NCBI RefSeq assembly: GCF_001667185.1
Contig: NZ_LZIC01000023.1
Coordinates: 1-64,000, forward strand
Length of the DNA: 64,000 bases
Direction: 5' to 3'
Origin: Mycobacterium sp. 852002-50816_SCH5313054-b
GTDB taxonomy: Bacteria; Actinomycetota; Actinomycetes; Mycobacteriales; Mycobacteriaceae
This document shows, piece after piece, positions 25,413-36,213 of this stretch; within the stretch, counting starts at the first letter, position 1, and each line of letters opens with the position of its first letter. A program made the translations under genes and the position numbers. The notes beneath the pieces are model-generated. The model saw only the letters and a list, made by a program, of their open reading frames with translations. It did not search any database and was not told the DNA's origin.

Positions 25413-26981
25413 TCAGTGAGCGAAGTGGCGGGCGCCGGTGAGGTACACGGTGACGCCGGCGGCGGCGGCCGCCGCGGTCACCTCGTCGTCGCGCACCGAT
25501 CCGCCCGGATGCACCACCGCCCTGACCCCGGCGGCGGTGAGCGTCTCGAGCCCGTCGGGGAACGGGAAGAACGCATCGGAGGCCGCGACCGCTCCGCGGA
25601 CCCGGTCGCCCCCGCGTTCGACGGCCAGGCGGGCCGCGTCGACCCGGTTGACCTGACCCATGCCGACGCCGACGGTCGCCCCGCCGGAGGCGATCACGAT
25701 CGCGTTCGACTTGACCGCTCGGCAGGCGCGCCACGCAAACACCAGGTCGGTCAAGGTGTTCGGGTCCGCCGGGGCGCCGGTCGCCAGCGTCCAGTTCGCG
25801 GGGTTGTCACCGTGCGCGTCGAGCTGGTCGCGCTGTTGCACCAGCAGCCCGCCGCTGACCGGACGCAGCTCGGTTCCCCCGGCCAGCGGTTCGGAGGCCA
25901 CCAGCACGCGGATGTTTTTTTTGCGCGTCAACGCGTCGACGGCGCCCGGCGCGTACGCCGGCGCGACGATCACCTCGGTGAAGATGGTGCTCACGTACTC
26001 CGCCATCTCGACACTGACTTCGGTGTTGGCCGCGATCACCCCGCCAAAGGCGCTCAGCGGATCGCATTCGTGGGCCTTCCGGTGCGCATCGGCAACCGAG
26101 ACCGACGAGATCGCGATCCCACAGGGGTTGGCGTGCTTGATGATCGCCACGCAGATCTCTTCGTGGTCGAAGGCGGCCCGCCAGGCCGCGTCCGCGTCGG
26201 TGAAGTTGTTGTAGGACATCTCTTTTCCGTGCAGCTGCTCGGCCTGCGCCAGGCCCGGCCACGCGCCGGGGTCGGCGTAGAGCGCGGCCTGCTGGTGCGG
26301 GTTCTCGCCGTAGCGCAGCGTCGCCGCGCGCCGCCAGCTGCCCGCCAACCACTGCGGGAAGTTCGTGGGCGGATGTTCGGGCGCCAGCGTCGACTCCATC
26401 CAGCCGGCAACCGCGATGTCGTAGTCCGCCGTGTGCTGAAACGCCAACGACGCCAGCCTCTTTCGTTCGGTGAGGGTAAACCCGCCGCTACGCACCGCGG
26501 CGAGCACGCCGTCATAGCCGAGCGGGTCGGTGACCACCGCCACGCTGGGGTGATTCTTCGCGGCGGCCCGGACCATCGACGGTCCGCCGATGTCGATCTG
26601 CTCGACGCACTCGTCGATGCCCGCGCCGGAGTCGACCGTCTCGCTGAACGGATAGAGGTTGACGACGACGAGTTCGAACGCCGCGATCCCCAGCTGTTCG
26701 AGCGCCGCCTCGTGCTCGGGTTTGCGCAAGTCCGCCAGCAGGCCGGCGTGCACCCGGGGGTGGAGCGTCTTGACCCGGCCGTCGAGCACCTCGGGGAAGC
26801 CGGTCAAATCCTCGACGCGGGTGACCGGAATCCCTTTGTCGGCAATGGTCTTCGCCGTCGAGCCGGTCGACACGATCTCCACGCCCGCCGCGGCCAGACC
26901 CTGGGCGAGATCGATCAGCCCGGACTTGTCGTACACGCTGATCAACGCGCGGCGAATCGCCCTTCTTGACTCGTCGCTCAT
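25413..26981 (-). CDS. purH: Bifunctional AICAR transformylase/IMP cyclohydrolase PurH
   Basis: 522 aa. Catalyses the last two steps of IMP synthesis. The N-terminal MGS-like cyclohydrolase domain has [26 protein letters not shown] and [15 protein letters not shown]. The transformylase domain has [12 protein letters not shown], the Lys-His pair in [11 protein letters not shown], and AFGGVIAAN. Its ATG overlaps the purN stop by 4 bp (ATGA). An A8 run (plus-strand T8 at 25915-25922) codes RKKN and is a frameshift-prone spot. Confidence 0.97.
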   Translation of the reverse strand: MSDESRRAIRRALISVYDKSGLIDLAQGLAAAGVEIVSTGSTAKTIADKGIPVTRVEDLTGFPEVLDGRVKTLHPRVHAGLLADLRKPEHEAALEQLGIAAFELVVVNLYPFSETVDSGAGIDECVEQIDIGGPSMVRAAAKNHPSVAVVTDPLGYDGVLAAVRSGGFTLTERKRLASLAFQHTADYDIAVAGWMESTLAPEHPPTNFPQWLAGSWRRAATLRYGENPHQQAALYADPGAWPGLAQAEQLHGKEMSYNNFTDADAAWRAAFDHEEICVAIIKHANPCGIAISSVSVADAHRKAHECDPLSAFGGVIAANTEVSVEMAEYVSTIFTEVIVAPAYAPGAVDALTRKKNIRVLVASEPLAGGTELRPVSGGLLVQQRDQLDAHGDNPANWTLATGAPADPNTLTDLVFAWRACRAVKSNAIVIASGGATVGVGMGQVNRVDAARLAVERGGDRVRGAVAASDAFFPFPDGLETLTAAGVRAVVHPGGSVRDDEVTAAAAAAGVTVYLTGARHFAH

Positions 26982-27607
26982 CCTATGGTCGCCTTTCGTC
27001 CGGTCCAGGTCACGCCGCGCGTCGCCATCGCGGCCACCACGTCCACCAACAATCGCCGCTCGACGACCTTGATGCGTTCATGCAGGGTCTCTTCCGTGTC
27101 GCCGTCGAGCACCGGGATCGGCTCCTGCGCCAATATCGGCCCGGTGTCCATGCCGGCGTCCACCAGGTGCACCGTACAGCCGGTCACCTTCACACCGTAA
27201 GCCAGCGCATCCGGGACGGCATGCGCCCCCGCGAACGCCGGCAGCAACGCCGGATGCGTGTTGAGGGTTCGTCCACAGAATCGTGAAAGGAATTGCGGTC
27301 CAAGTATTTTCATAAAGCCCGCGGAGACGATGAGATCGGGCGAGTGTGCGGCGGTGGCTTCGGTGATGGCCGCGTCCCAGGCCGCGCGGTCAGGGTGGTC
27401 GCCCAGTCGGACGGTAAACGACGGCAGCGATGCCGCCGCCGCGACCTCGACGGCCCGGCATTCGCGATCCACGCCGACGGCGACTATTCGCGCCGGGTAG
27501 TCACCGGCGGCCGCTTCGATCAGGGAGCCCAGCAGCGAACCCGTGCCCGAGGCGAGCACCACCACCCGCGCCGGCGCGCTCGGGGGCACGTGCAGGGGTT
27601 GGGGCAC
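26978..27607 (-). CDS. purN: Phosphoribosylglycinamide formyltransferase PurN
   Basis: 209 aa. Transfers formyl from 10-formyl-THF to GAR in purine synthesis. Motifs are [15 protein letters not shown] (phosphate loop), [29 protein letters not shown] (catalytic Asn and His) and [14 protein letters not shown] (catalytic Asp). GTG 27607 is the start. It is translationally coupled to purH and lies 74 bp downstream of perM, so perM-purN-purH may be one transcript. Confidence 0.96.
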   Translation of the reverse strand: MPQPLHVPPSAPARVVVLASGTGSLLGSLIEAAAGDYPARIVAVGVDRECRAVEVAAAASLPSFTVRLGDHPDRAAWDAAITEATAAHSPDLIVSAGFMKILGPQFLSRFCGRTLNTHPALLPAFAGAHAVPDALAYGVKVTGCTVHLVDAGMDTGPILAQEPIPVLDGDTEETLHERIKVVERRLLVDVVAAMATRGVTWTGRKATIG

Positions 27608-27681
27608 ACGGCGAGCCTAGTCGGCGGGGCCGCCGCGCCGACCCTGCGGCCAGCGCGACATCGCCCGGCGTGTCCGCGCGC

Positions 27682-29034
27682 TCAGCGCAGGCTCGATTCG
27701 TCGGGCGGCTGGTCGTCGGCGGCCTGCTTCTCGGGAGCCGCATCGTCCTCCTGGGCGGACTCACCCGGGGGTTCATCTTGCGGCTCGTCCGCCGGCTCGT
27801 CTTGCGGCTCGTCGAAGACGTCCGCGAAATCTGCCGGCTCGTCGGACCCCGGGGCGGGCGCGGGTCGCCTGGTCCGCCTGAGCCGCACGGGCCGGATCCC
27901 GCCGGCCATCACGACCGTGACGCAGCCGACGACCGCGAACCAGAAGAACACGCCGCCCAGCAAGGTCCCCTGATCGACGCCGACATGGCCGAAATTGCCG
28001 AGCCGCCCGCTTCCGCCGTAGGCGAGCAACGACATCGCCAACGCACCGACGACGGCGGCGACCAGCAATTTGGCCAACGCCGGGAGCAGCGGCAGCGCGC
28101 GCCGGGCACATTGCTGCCCGACCGCCACGCCCGACGACGCGCCGACGATGAGCAGCGCGACCCACACCGGCCCCAGCGGCGGCGTGGGGAGCGCGGCCAG
28201 GATCGGCAGTGCTGGGATGTCGCCGCCGAAAACGGTGAAGGAACTGAACGTCGCGAAACCGAGGTGGGCACTGGATCCGACGGCGACCGCCGACGTGCCG
28301 ACGATGACGTTCGGCGCGTACAGCACGGACAGCACGGTGAGGCTGAACTGGCCGAATATCGAATCGGTGATGCCGTAGAGCTCCTGCATCGTCGACCAGT
28401 GCACGATCAGGGATCCCGCGGTCACCAGCCCGGAGAGCCCGAGCAACGCGAGCACACCGGCCACCGCGGCGCGCAGCGAATCACCGAGCCAATTGGGCAG
28501 CGGGGATGCCGCCAACGCCCGCCGCCCGACCCGGGACCACACGCCGATCGCGGCACCGATGGCGTGCACCACCAGCACGCTCGCAAACGCGCGCAGGGCG
28601 CTGGGCGTCTGCAGCTCCGTGATCACCGACGACGCGTCGTGGATGACCGCCAGCGCGATCGCCGCCAGCAACAAGGGACCGCCCAGCGCCGAGGCGATCA
28701 CCCAGCGAACCACCAGCCACGACGACTGCGCAGCGGTGGCCCGGGCGCTGCTGCGCGCGGTGCCCCACACCATCAGGAGGGCCGGCAGCAGTGGCAGCAC
28801 GCCCAGTCCGCGGCCACCAATCGAGATCGGGACCTGGTGCACCGCCAGCCACATGCTGGCGATGGCGCCCAACGCGCCGGTCATGTCGCTGTTGGCGATC
28901 AGCAACTGCAGCAAGGTAACCGCGGCGATGATGCCCAATGCCACTACGGCCGGGCCGAACGCCACCCGGACAAGATCGCGCGCCTGGCGAGCGCCAGCTG
29001 CCCGGTCGTCCTCGCTTGCTGACACCCTTTTCAC
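27682..29034 (-). CDS. perM: Integral membrane protein PerM (DUF6350 family)
   Basis: 450 aa, homologue of H37Rv Rv0955 (PerM), which is needed for persistence and supports cell division under low magnesium. About nine to ten hydrophobic segments cover residues 25-390. The C-terminal 60 residues are a cytoplasmic acidic tail with imperfect repeats of [10 protein letters not shown] type. Start GTG 29034 is weakly defined; a second GTG three codons on is an alternative. It lies between the DUF5336 gene and purN, all on the minus strand. Confidence 0.9.
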   Translation of the reverse strand: MKRVSASEDDRAAGARQARDLVRVAFGPAVVALGIIAAVTLLQLLIANSDMTGALGAIASMWLAVHQVPISIGGRGLGVLPLLPALLMVWGTARSSARATAAQSSWLVVRWVIASALGGPLLLAAIALAVIHDASSVITELQTPSALRAFASVLVVHAIGAAIGVWSRVGRRALAASPLPNWLGDSLRAAVAGVLALLGLSGLVTAGSLIVHWSTMQELYGITDSIFGQFSLTVLSVLYAPNVIVGTSAVAVGSSAHLGFATFSSFTVFGGDIPALPILAALPTPPLGPVWVALLIVGASSGVAVGQQCARRALPLLPALAKLLVAAVVGALAMSLLAYGGSGRLGNFGHVGVDQGTLLGGVFFWFAVVGCVTVVMAGGIRPVRLRRTRRPAPAPGSDEPADFADVFDEPQDEPADEPQDEPPGESAQEDDAAPEKQAADDQPPDESSLR

Positions 29035-29073
29035 TCTTGGCGCACGTGCCCGACTACGCGCGAGGACGCAGGC

Positions 29074-30015
29074 TTAGGAGGGCGCCGGCCCAGACGGTGA
29101 TGACGGCGACTGTTGCTGCTCCTGGCCGGAGCCCGGCTGACCGCCGGTGTGGCCCGCGTGGTCGACCGGACCCGAACCGGCCTGGGACTCCGTGCCGCTC
29201 GCGGCGGAGGACGGCGGCGGGCCGAAGCTCGGGAAGCCGGTGGGCGGTGTCGACGGCCCGTGCTGCTGCGCGCCCGGCTGCGGCTGGGCGCCGAATCCAC
29301 CGGTCGACGTCGGGATGGCGGCCTGCGTCGGGGCCTGGCTCTGCGGATAACCGCCGTACTGCGAGCCATACGAGGAAGGCTGCGGCGCGTCCTGCTGGTG
29401 GGGCTGGTGCCCGGCGTGCTGCTGGGCACTCGGCTGACCGTAGTAGGACGGCTGCTGGCCGTACTGCCCGTACTGGCCGTATTGCCCGTACTGGCCGTAT
29501 TGCGCGTACGGGTCGTACTTGGGCCGCGGCGTGGGCGCCGTGATGACTCCGGCGTCCAGCAGCAACGCGCCGACGGCGGCGAAGGCCTGAATGATGCTGC
29601 AACCGACCAACGGCCACATCGCCCAACCGATGCCGAATCCGGCGGGCGTGTTGACGGTCTCGGTGATGGCCAGCAGCGCGCCCAAAACGGCGACGACCGC
29701 GACGATTCCCACATAACTCTTGGCCTTGGGCAGCAGGCCGATCGCCGCCAGCAGGGCGGCCAGTAGCGCGACGATGACCGCGGTGCCGGCGTCGCCGGCC
29801 CGTCCGCCGCCCGGGCCGAGGTCGGCGCCGATGACGAAAGTCGGTCCGAAATTCAGCAGGTAGACCGCGATGCCGAGGACCACGACGGCGACGTTCAAAG
29901 CCAGCGGAAGCTTGCTTTCCCCGTCGTCGGTCTTGGCGAAGGACGGCGTGGCGCCTGCATAGGAGCCGCCGGGCTGCGCGGGTTGATAGCCGGGACCACC
30001 GGGCGAATAAGTCAT
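29074..30015 (-). CDS. 34-kDa antigen-like membrane protein (DUF5336)
   Basis: 313 aa, H37Rv Rv0954-like. Residues 1-35 are Pro/Gly-rich. Four membrane segments span about 36-155 ([36 protein letters not shown] and two more). The C-terminal half is a low-complexity Tyr/Gln/Pro/Gly tail containing five YGQ triplets. The ATG at 30015 has AGGAGGAG close upstream. The family is a known mycobacterial antigen and is linked to the septum in some reports; function here is inferred. Confidence 0.88.
   Translation of the reverse strand: MTYSPGGPGYQPAQPGGSYAGATPSFAKTDDGESKLPLALNVAVVVLGIAVYLLNFGPTFVIGADLGPGGGRAGDAGTAVIVALLAALLAAIGLLPKAKSYVGIVAVVAVLGALLAITETVNTPAGFGIGWAMWPLVGCSIIQAFAAVGALLLDAGVITAPTPRPKYDPYAQYGQYGQYGQYGQYGQQPSYYGQPSAQQHAGHQPHQQDAPQPSSYGSQYGGYPQSQAPTQAAIPTSTGGFGAQPQPGAQQHGPSTPPTGFPSFGPPPSSAASGTESQAGSGPVDHAGHTGGQPGSGQEQQQSPSSPSGPAPS
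29455..29508 (+). repeat. 9-bp tandem repeat encoding YGQ triplets
   Basis: Six 9-bp units of CTGGCCGTA type (variants CTGCCCGTA, TTGCCCGTA, TTGCGCGTA) encode Tyr-Gly-Gln five times plus Tyr-Ala-Gln in the DUF5336 protein tail. Units are in frame, so copy number can vary without disrupting the gene. Confidence 0.85.
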
Positions 30016-30248
30016 GACTCCTCCTGTTGCTTCTTAGCGGCGCCACATTGCAGTGCGACGCTGTGCTTCCAGGCGCGCCGCAGCGGAACACCTTCCCCAT
30101 GTTGCGTTGCGGCGCGATCGACCAACCACGCTAGCGCACCTTCGGGCGGCCGTGCCGGAGCCACCGGCCTGTCGGCGTGACCAGCGCCGACCCGTGCCGG
30201 CGATCATCGGCGAGCCCGCCGTCGGCCCACCCGCTTGCCGAGCACAGG

Positions 30249-30262
30249 TAGAACACGTTCTA
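30249..30262 (+). promoter_or_regulatory. KstR operator
   Basis: TAGAACACGTTCTA fits the KstR consensus TNNAACNNGTTNNA exactly and is almost fully palindromic. It lies 9 bp before the ATG of the oxidoreductase gene. KstR represses cholesterol-catabolism genes and is released by a sterol-derived CoA thioester. The same 14-mer recurs at 49337-49350. Confidence 0.8.
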
Positions 30263-30271
30263 ATCCTGAGC

Positions 30272-31120
30272 ATGGATTACGGCCTCGTGCTTTTCACCAG
30301 CGACCGCGGCATCTCCCCGGCGACAGCGGCCAAGCTCGCCGACGACCACGGTTTCCAGACGTTCTACGTGCCAGAACACACCCACATCCCGGTCAAGCGT
30401 GAGGCCGCCCATCCCACGACCGGCGACGCGTCGCTGCCGGACGACCGGTACATGCGCACGCTGGACCCATGGGTGAGTCTGGGCGCCGCGTGCGCCGTCA
30501 CGTCGCGGGTGCGCCTCTCGACGGCGGTGGCGCTGCCCGTCGAGCACGACCCGATCACGCTGGCGAAAAGCATTGCGACGCTTGACCACCTGTCGGGGGG
30601 CCGGGTGAGCCTCGGGGTCGGCTTCGGGTGGAACACCGACGAGCTGGCCGACCACGGGGTGCCGCCCGGGCGGCGCCGGACCATGTTGCGCGAGTACATC
30701 GAGGCGATGCGGGCGCTGTGGACAGAAGACGAAGCCGCCTACGACGGCGAGTTCGTCAAGTTCGGGCCGAGCTGGGCCTGGCCGAAGCCGGTGCAGTCAC
30801 ACATCCCGGTGCTCGTGGGTGCGGCCGGCAACGAGAAGAACTTCAAGTGGATCGCCCGCAGCGCGGACGGCTGGATCACGACGCCGCGCGACTTCGACAT
30901 CGACGAGCCGGTCAAGTTGCTGCAGGACACCTGGGCGGCCGCCGGCCGCGACGGGTCACCGCAGATCGTCGCGCTGGACTTCAAGCCCATCCCCGAGAAG
31001 CTGGCGCGCTGGGCCGAACTGGGCGTGACCGAGGTGCTGTTCGGGCTGCCGGACCGCCCCGAGGATGAGATCGCCGCCTACGTCGAACGGTTGGCCGGCA
31101 AGCTCGCCGCTGTCGTCTAG
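30272..31120 (+). CDS. LLM-class F420-dependent oxidoreductase
   Basis: 282 aa, H37Rv Rv0953c-like. Luciferase-like TIM barrel: LVLFTSDRGISPATAAKLADDHGF, VPEHTHIP, RVRLSTAVALPVEHDPITLAKSIATLDHLSGGRVSLGVGFGWN, and PVLVGAAGNEKNFKWIARSADGWI. Such enzymes use F420 or FMN. ATG 30272 is chosen because the family starts at the first strand (MDYGLVLF); upstream in-frame sequence is intergenic. A KstR operator overlaps its promoter, suggesting a part in sterol or related lipid breakdown. It is convergent with the thiolase-like gene. Confidence 0.92.
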   Translation: MDYGLVLFTSDRGISPATAAKLADDHGFQTFYVPEHTHIPVKREAAHPTTGDASLPDDRYMRTLDPWVSLGAACAVTSRVRLSTAVALPVEHDPITLAKSIATLDHLSGGRVSLGVGFGWNTDELADHGVPPGRRRTMLREYIEAMRALWTEDEAAYDGEFVKFGPSWAWPKPVQSHIPVLVGAAGNEKNFKWIARSADGWITTPRDFDIDEPVKLLQDTWAAAGRDGSPQIVALDFKPIPEKLARWAELGVTEVLFGLPDRPEDEIAAYVERLAGKLAAVV

Positions 31121-31135
31121 CGCGAGCAGAACCGC

Positions 31136-32665
31136 TCAGTTGACGAAGCAGCGATTGCCGTAGTCGAACGAGCGCACCCGGACCGTGCGCCCGAGGGGGT
31201 CGCCGTCGATCAGCAACGCGATCAGTTCCTCGTCCTCGGTGGTCGACACGAACCGGCTGCCGTCATCGAGCCTGCCGATGATGATGCCGGTGGGGCGTCC
31301 GTCGTCGCGCCGGACCGTATACGTCTCGACGGTCCCGCGACCATCGGCGGTCTCGGTCACGGCCTGGGTCGGCCACCCGGCGACCTGGGATTGCAGCTCC
31401 GCGTTGCGATCCGGCTTCCATTCCACCGGCGCGGTGGAGTAAACGCCGACCGAGTACTTGCTCAGGATGCCGCCGTTGGCCCCGACGAGGCCGAATTGCC
31501 CTGGCATACTTCGCATTTGGGCGATGGTCTCGGCGACCGCGTGCATGGAATAGTTGTTGCCGGCCCCACCGAAGAACGGCAGCCCGCCGGTCAACGTCAG
31601 TCCCCGCGGGTCTTCCGGCGCGATCCCCAGGCCGTCGCAAATGTTGAACACCGGCACCGGAAAGCAGCTGTAGAGGTCGAAGGTGGCGACGTCGTCGACT
31701 CCGATGCCGGCCATGCCCAGCGCCTCGCGCACCGCCATCACGGCCGACGGCGAGTGCCCGAGATCCGGGCGCTCCAGCAGCGGCTGCTCCTCCAGGTCGA
31801 CGTGCCCATGGAGGTACACCCAGTTCTCCTCGGGCACCCCTAGCGAACGTGCCGAAGCGACCGACATCAGCAGCGCGGCAGCGCCCTGGTTGACCTGGTC
31901 GCGTGCGACCATCAGCCGCGGGTAGGGCTCCGCGATCATTCGGTTGGCCTCGGTCACGGTGATCAGTTCGTCGACGGTGCGCTCGACCGGCGCGGCGGCG
32001 AACGGATTGCTGGCGGCGATCTTGGTGAAGGGCGCGAACAGCTCGGCCATCGTCCGCCGATACTCCGCAGGGCCGAGGCCGGTTCCGGCCCGCCGCGCGT
32101 TTTCCAGCAGCCCGTATTGGATCGGCGCGCTGGTCATACCGTGGATGACCGTGTAGCGCGAGATGAGCTTCTCGATTCCCGTGCCGCGGTCCTCCAGGTC
32201 ACCCTCGACGGTCTCCGTGAAGTCCGGCTTGTGTTCGGCGCTCGCGAAGTGGCGCAGCGTCGAGGTCGCGTCGGAGCCGAAGATCAGCGCCGCCTGCGAG
32301 CGGCCGGCCGCGATCTCCGCCGCCAGCTCGCTGATCAGATGCTGCGGTCCCTGGCCCCCGACGATCTCGAGGATCGCGCGCGCGGGTTGCGCCCCCACCC
32401 GCTCGGCCACGGAGCGCGGGTAGTTGTTCGACCGGCCCAGCACGGCCGAGGCAACGGGACCGGAGATCTCGAACTGTCTGACGCCGGCGACGGTGTCGAC
32501 GGCCGCGGCCACCGCCGCGACGTCGGCCCCACAGTCGGCCAGGGCGGCCGAGGCGGCGCCAGCGGCCAACTCGACGGGTGACATCGCCCGGTAACCGGGG
32601 TCATCGATGCGCTCGGCGGCCTGCCCGACACCGACGACGACGGGCGTGCGCGCGTCAAGATTCAT
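31136..32665 (-). CDS. Thiolase-like acetyl-CoA acetyltransferase
   Basis: 509 aa from ATG 32665 (MNLDARTPVVVGVGQ). Thiolase/SCP-x-like fold: N-terminal VVVGVGQAAERI, GPVASAVLGRSNNYPRSVAERVGA, central VARDQVNQGAAALLMSVA, and C-terminal active-site-like segments FDLYSCFPVPV (Cys), GGAGNNYSMHAVAETI (His) and GANGG. The usual early nucleophilic Cys of degradative thiolases is not obvious, so it belongs to the divergent group annotated acetyl-CoA acetyltransferase in mycobacteria. The last 100 residues form an extra beta-rich domain. It lies 67 bp past sucD on the same strand. Confidence 0.82.
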   Translation of the reverse strand: MNLDARTPVVVGVGQAAERIDDPGYRAMSPVELAAGAASAALADCGADVAAVAAAVDTVAGVRQFEISGPVASAVLGRSNNYPRSVAERVGAQPARAILEIVGGQGPQHLISELAAEIAAGRSQAALIFGSDATSTLRHFASAEHKPDFTETVEGDLEDRGTGIEKLISRYTVIHGMTSAPIQYGLLENARRAGTGLGPAEYRRTMAELFAPFTKIAASNPFAAAPVERTVDELITVTEANRMIAEPYPRLMVARDQVNQGAAALLMSVASARSLGVPEENWVYLHGHVDLEEQPLLERPDLGHSPSAVMAVREALGMAGIGVDDVATFDLYSCFPVPVFNICDGLGIAPEDPRGLTLTGGLPFFGGAGNNYSMHAVAETIAQMRSMPGQFGLVGANGGILSKYSVGVYSTAPVEWKPDRNAELQSQVAGWPTQAVTETADGRGTVETYTVRRDDGRPTGIIIGRLDDGSRFVSTTEDEELIALLIDGDPLGRTVRVRSFDYGNRCFVN

Positions 32666-32732
32666 AGCTCTACTATCTACCGCAGCGGAACTGCGGCCCG
32701 CCACCGGGGTCTGGTCAAAGGCCCGGCAGCCG

Positions 32733-33644
32733 CTACAGGGCCTTGAGGATCTCCCGGGCCAGCGCCGCCGTCTCCGAGGGGGTCTTGCCCACCTTGACGC
32801 CGGCCGCCTCCAGGGCAGCCTTCTTGGCGGCCGCCGTGCCCGACGAGCCGGACACGATGGCGCCGGCGTGGCCCATCGTCTTGCCCTCCGGCGCGGTGAA
32901 TCCCGCCACATAACCGACGACGGGCTTGGAGACGTGGGCCTTGATGTAGTCGGCCGCGCGCTCCTCGGCGTCGCCGCCGATCTCACCGATCATCACGATG
33001 ACCTTGGTGTCGGGGTCCTTCTCGAAGGCCTCGATGGCGTCGATGTGAGTAGTGCCGATCACCGGGTCCCCACCGATGCCGATGGACGTCGAGAAGCCGA
33101 AATCGCGCAACTCGTACATCATTTGGTAGGTCAGCGTCCCCGACTTGGATACCAGCCCGACGGGGCCCGCGCCCGTGATGTTGGCGGGGGTGATACCCAC
33201 CAGCGCCTCGCCCGGGGTGATGATGCCGGGGCAGTTCGGCCCGATGATGCGGGTCTTGCCGCCCTTCTCCAGGTTGTAGGCCCACGCAAAGGCGCTGTCC
33301 TGCACGGGAATTCCCTCGGTGATGACCACCAGCAACGGGATCTCGGCGTCGATGGCCTCGATGATGGCGTCCTTGGCGAACTTCGGCGGCACGAAGATGA
33401 TCGAAACGTCGGCACCGGTCTTTTCCATCGCCTCCGCGACGCCGCCGAACACCGGCAGCTTGACGATCCGCCCGCCCTTGTCCTCGTGCGTGACGGTGGT
33501 GCCGGCCTTGCGCGCGTTCACGCCGCCGACGATCTGGGTGCCCGCCTTGAGCATGCGGGCGGTGTGGACGGTGGCCTCGCTGCCGGTGATGCCCTGGACG
33601 ATGACCTTGTTGTCTTTATTCAGGAAAATAGCCATTTGAGTCAT
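32733..33644 (-). CDS. sucD: Succinyl-CoA synthetase alpha subunit
   Basis: 303 aa. TCA-cycle enzyme interconverting succinyl-CoA and succinate with ADP/GDP. CoA-binding N-terminal domain ([27 protein letters not shown]), [13 protein letters not shown], and the phospho-histidine His259 in [16 protein letters not shown]. It follows sucC after 10 bp with GGAG before the start; MTQMAIFLN gives ATG 33644, with a second ATG three codons later. Confidence 0.97.
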   Translation of the reverse strand: MTQMAIFLNKDNKVIVQGITGSEATVHTARMLKAGTQIVGGVNARKAGTTVTHEDKGGRIVKLPVFGGVAEAMEKTGADVSIIFVPPKFAKDAIIEAIDAEIPLLVVITEGIPVQDSAFAWAYNLEKGGKTRIIGPNCPGIITPGEALVGITPANITGAGPVGLVSKSGTLTYQMMYELRDFGFSTSIGIGGDPVIGTTHIDAIEAFEKDPDTKVIVMIGEIGGDAEERAADYIKAHVSKPVVGYVAGFTAPEGKTMGHAGAIVSGSSGTAAAKKAALEAAGVKVGKTPSETAALAREILKAL

Positions 33645-33654
33645 GTCTCCTTGT

Positions 33655-34818
33655 TCAGGCGCTCGCCAGCTCGGCGGCCTTGTCGGCGGCCTCGTCCATC
33701 GTGGCCACCAACGTCACCAGCGGGTGGTTGGCCTCGGTGAGGATGCGGCGGCCCTCCTCGACGTTGTTGCCGTCGAGGCGCACCACCAGCGGCTTGTTGG
33801 CCTCGTCGCCGAGGATTTCCAGCGCCTTGACGATGCCGGTGGCGACCGCGTCGCAGGAGGTGATGCCGCCGAAGACGTTGACGAACACGCTCTTGACCTG
33901 TTGGTCGCCCAGCACCACGTCCAGCCCGGCGGCCATCACCTCGGCCGAGGCGCCGCCGCCGATGTCCAGGAAGTTGGCCGGCTTGACGCCCCCGTGCTTC
34001 TCTCCGGCGTAGGCGACGACGTCGAGCGTCGACATCACCAGGCCCGCGCCGTTGCCGATGATGCCGACCGCACCGTCGAGCTTCACGTAGTTGAGGTGGT
34101 GCTCCTTGGCCTTCAGCTCCAGCGGATCGGTGGCCTCGCGGTCCTCGAACTCGGTGTGATCGGGGTGGCGGAAATCGGCGTTGGCGTCGAGCGTGACCTT
34201 GCCGTCCAGCGCCAAAATCCGGTCGTCGGGAGTGCGCACCAGCGGGTTGACCTCAACCAGCGTCGCGTCCTCGGCGACGAAGAGCTCCCACAGCTTGGAG
34301 ATGGTGACCGCGGCGGCGTCGAGCACCTCGGCCGGCAGGTGGCCTTGCTCTGCGATGGACCGAGCGGTCGCCTCGTCGACCCCCTTGACGGCGCTGACGG
34401 GAACCTTGGCGAGCCGGTCGGGCTTGGTGGCGGCCACCTCTTCGATCTCCATGCCGCCCTCGACCGAGCACATCGCCAGGTAGGTGCGGTTGGCGCGGTC
34501 GAGCAGGAAGGAGATGTAGTACTCCTCGGCGATGTCGCTGGCCTCGGCGACCAGCAGCCGCTTCACGACGTGTTCCTTGATGTTCAGGCCGAGGATGTTC
34601 TTGGCGTGCTCGTAGGCGTCTTCGGGCGTCGCGGCGTATTTGACGCCGCCGGCCTTACCGCGGCCTCCGACCTTGACCTGGGCCTTCACCATCACCGGAC
34701 GACCGATCTCCTCGGCGATGGCGCGGGCGCCCTCGGCGGTGTCGGTCACCCGGCCGGGCGTGCTCGGTACGTTGTGTTTGGCGAACAATTCTTTTGCTTG
34801 ATACTCGAAAAGGTCCAT
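33655..34818 (-). CDS. sucC: Succinyl-CoA synthetase beta subunit
   Basis: 387 aa. ATP-grasp N-terminal half ([35 protein letters not shown]) and flavodoxin-like C-terminal half ([49 protein letters not shown]). ATG 34818 is fixed by the invariant MDLFEYQ start; the in-frame extension upstream is not supported. First gene of sucCD. A CRP-like site lies about 170 bp upstream. Confidence 0.97.
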   Translation of the reverse strand: MDLFEYQAKELFAKHNVPSTPGRVTDTAEGARAIAEEIGRPVMVKAQVKVGGRGKAGGVKYAATPEDAYEHAKNILGLNIKEHVVKRLLVAEASDIAEEYYISFLLDRANRTYLAMCSVEGGMEIEEVAATKPDRLAKVPVSAVKGVDEATARSIAEQGHLPAEVLDAAAVTISKLWELFVAEDATLVEVNPLVRTPDDRILALDGKVTLDANADFRHPDHTEFEDREATDPLELKAKEHHLNYVKLDGAVGIIGNGAGLVMSTLDVVAYAGEKHGGVKPANFLDIGGGASAEVMAAGLDVVLGDQQVKSVFVNVFGGITSCDAVATGIVKALEILGDEANKPLVVRLDGNNVEEGRRILTEANHPLVTLVATMDEAADKAAELASA

Positions 34819-34986
34819 GGGCTCACTGTCTTCGCTCGACTTGCTGCTAGGCCTGTACGTGGGCCCCGCAATGGGGACAGCCGGAATCGGCGACTCGCAC
34901 GGTGGCACTTTATCCACCCGTCGAATGCCTGCTACCGTCGCGTCCACCGATGTGGCGCAGCTCACCGCATACCGATACCCCGCAAA

Positions 34987-35002
34987 AGTGATGGGAATCA
35001 CA
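34987..35002. promoter_or_regulatory. CRP-like site between sucC and the M23 gene
   Basis: GTGA-N6-TCACA (34988-35002) matches the mycobacterial CRP (Rv3676) consensus TGTGA-N6-TCACA with only the first T missing. It lies in the 260-bp divergent region between sucC and the endopeptidase gene, so it may act on either. Otherwise that region shows AT-richer promoter-like sequence near 35040-35080 and no gene. Confidence 0.6.
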
Positions 35003-35078
35003 ATATTGGTTGGGTTCTTGGCCCGAGGTTGCCAGCCCCGTCGGTTAGCGGATACCTTCCTAGGGTCCAGATAACGTT

Positions 35079-36212
35079 ATGGTCACGATACGAGGACATT
35101 TCAGCTTGTCCCAGCACCGTTTGACTCGTCCTTCTGCCGATACAACCGGCGTGGTGAGGGTAGGTCGCGCAGCAGGCGGCCGGTGGATCGAAGCTCACCG
35201 CAACGAAGTCACCGAAATCCTGCCCCTCGACGGGTTCGACTTCGGCGACCTGGATTTCGTTGATGACTCCGCAGATCTCGACGATCTGGACTTCAGCAAC
35301 GACTCGACGTTCGACAACGAAGCCCGCGTGCTGTTCGCTCCCGAGCTCGACGACCTGCATGACACGGACGATTTGGGCCCGCTGCTGCTGGCCACCCCCG
35401 CAGCGGTGCCGGTCCCGGCACGGTTACAGCCCAGTACCGCCGCCACCGAGGCGCGTCGTCCCAACTACTCGGACATCACCGACGTCATTCCCGTCATCCG
35501 CCGCGGCGGGCAGCACCGTAAGCAGCCGACCAGCGCGGCCCGGGGCCGCCTGCTGATCTCGGCGATGGCCGCCGGGGCGGCGGCCGCCGCGGCCCACACG
35601 GCGACCAGCCACGCCGATACGCCGAAGACGGAGGCCGTGCTGACCGCCAACGCTTCCGCGCTGTCCGGCGGGGCGGGCAGCAACACGATCCGCGGCGCCC
35701 AGGTGGTCGCGATCCAGCCCGCGGCGGATGCCGCAGTGCACAACGAGGAGCTCGCCAAGGGCGTGGCCTTCGCCAACGATCGCGCCCAGCGCGAGGCCCG
35801 GCTGCAGCAGCCGCTCTACGTCATGCCCACGCACGGGATATTCACCTCCAACTTCGGCTACCGCTGGGGCGTGCTGCACGCCGGCATCGACCTCGCCAAC
35901 TCGATCGGAACGCCGATCTATGCGGTGTCCGACGGCGTCGTCATCGACTCCGGGCCCGCCGCCGGCTATGGGGCGCTGGTCAAGCTCCGCCACGCCGACG
36001 GCACGGTCACGCTCTACGGGCACGTCAACACGACGCTGGTCAGCGTCGGTCAGCGCGTGATGGCCGGCGACCAGATCGCCACGATGGGGAACCGCGGCAA
36101 TTCCACCGGGCCACACCTGCACTTTGAGGTGCTCCAGGGCGGCACCGAACGGATCGACCCGGTCCCCTGGCTTGCAAAGCGGGGACTTAACGTCGGCAAC
36201 TACGCTGGCTGA
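35079..36212 (+). CDS. M23-family (LytM) endopeptidase
   Basis: 377 aa, H37Rv Rv0950c-like. Residues 40-110 are acidic and low-complexity ([16 protein letters not shown] type). A hydrophobic Ala-rich segment at about 158-178 could anchor or export it. The peptidase domain starts [14 protein letters not shown] and has zinc-ligand motifs HAGIDLA and HLHFE. It would cut peptidoglycan cross-links, or bind them in growth and division. ATG 35079 has no ribosome site; an in-frame TTG at 35106 has GAGGA 9 nt upstream and may be the true start (368 aa). Confidence 0.88.
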   Translation: MVTIRGHFSLSQHRLTRPSADTTGVVRVGRAAGGRWIEAHRNEVTEILPLDGFDFGDLDFVDDSADLDDLDFSNDSTFDNEARVLFAPELDDLHDTDDLGPLLLATPAAVPVPARLQPSTAATEARRPNYSDITDVIPVIRRGGQHRKQPTSAARGRLLISAMAAGAAAAAAHTATSHADTPKTEAVLTANASALSGGAGSNTIRGAQVVAIQPAADAAVHNEELAKGVAFANDRAQREARLQQPLYVMPTHGIFTSNFGYRWGVLHAGIDLANSIGTPIYAVSDGVVIDSGPAAGYGALVKLRHADGTVTLYGHVNTTLVSVGQRVMAGDQIATMGNRGNSTGPHLHFEVLQGGTERIDPVPWLAKRGLNVGNYAG

Positions 36213-36213
36213 G

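Noticed and set aside
32666-32986. N-terminal extension of the thiolase-like protein into sucD
   Set aside because: Translates antisense of sucD; family proteins begin at VVVGVGQ close to ATG 32665.
34817-35074. 85-codon plus-strand frame in the sucC upstream region
   Set aside because: No ribosome site, no recognisable motif, and it covers the CRP-like site and promoter region; likely chance.
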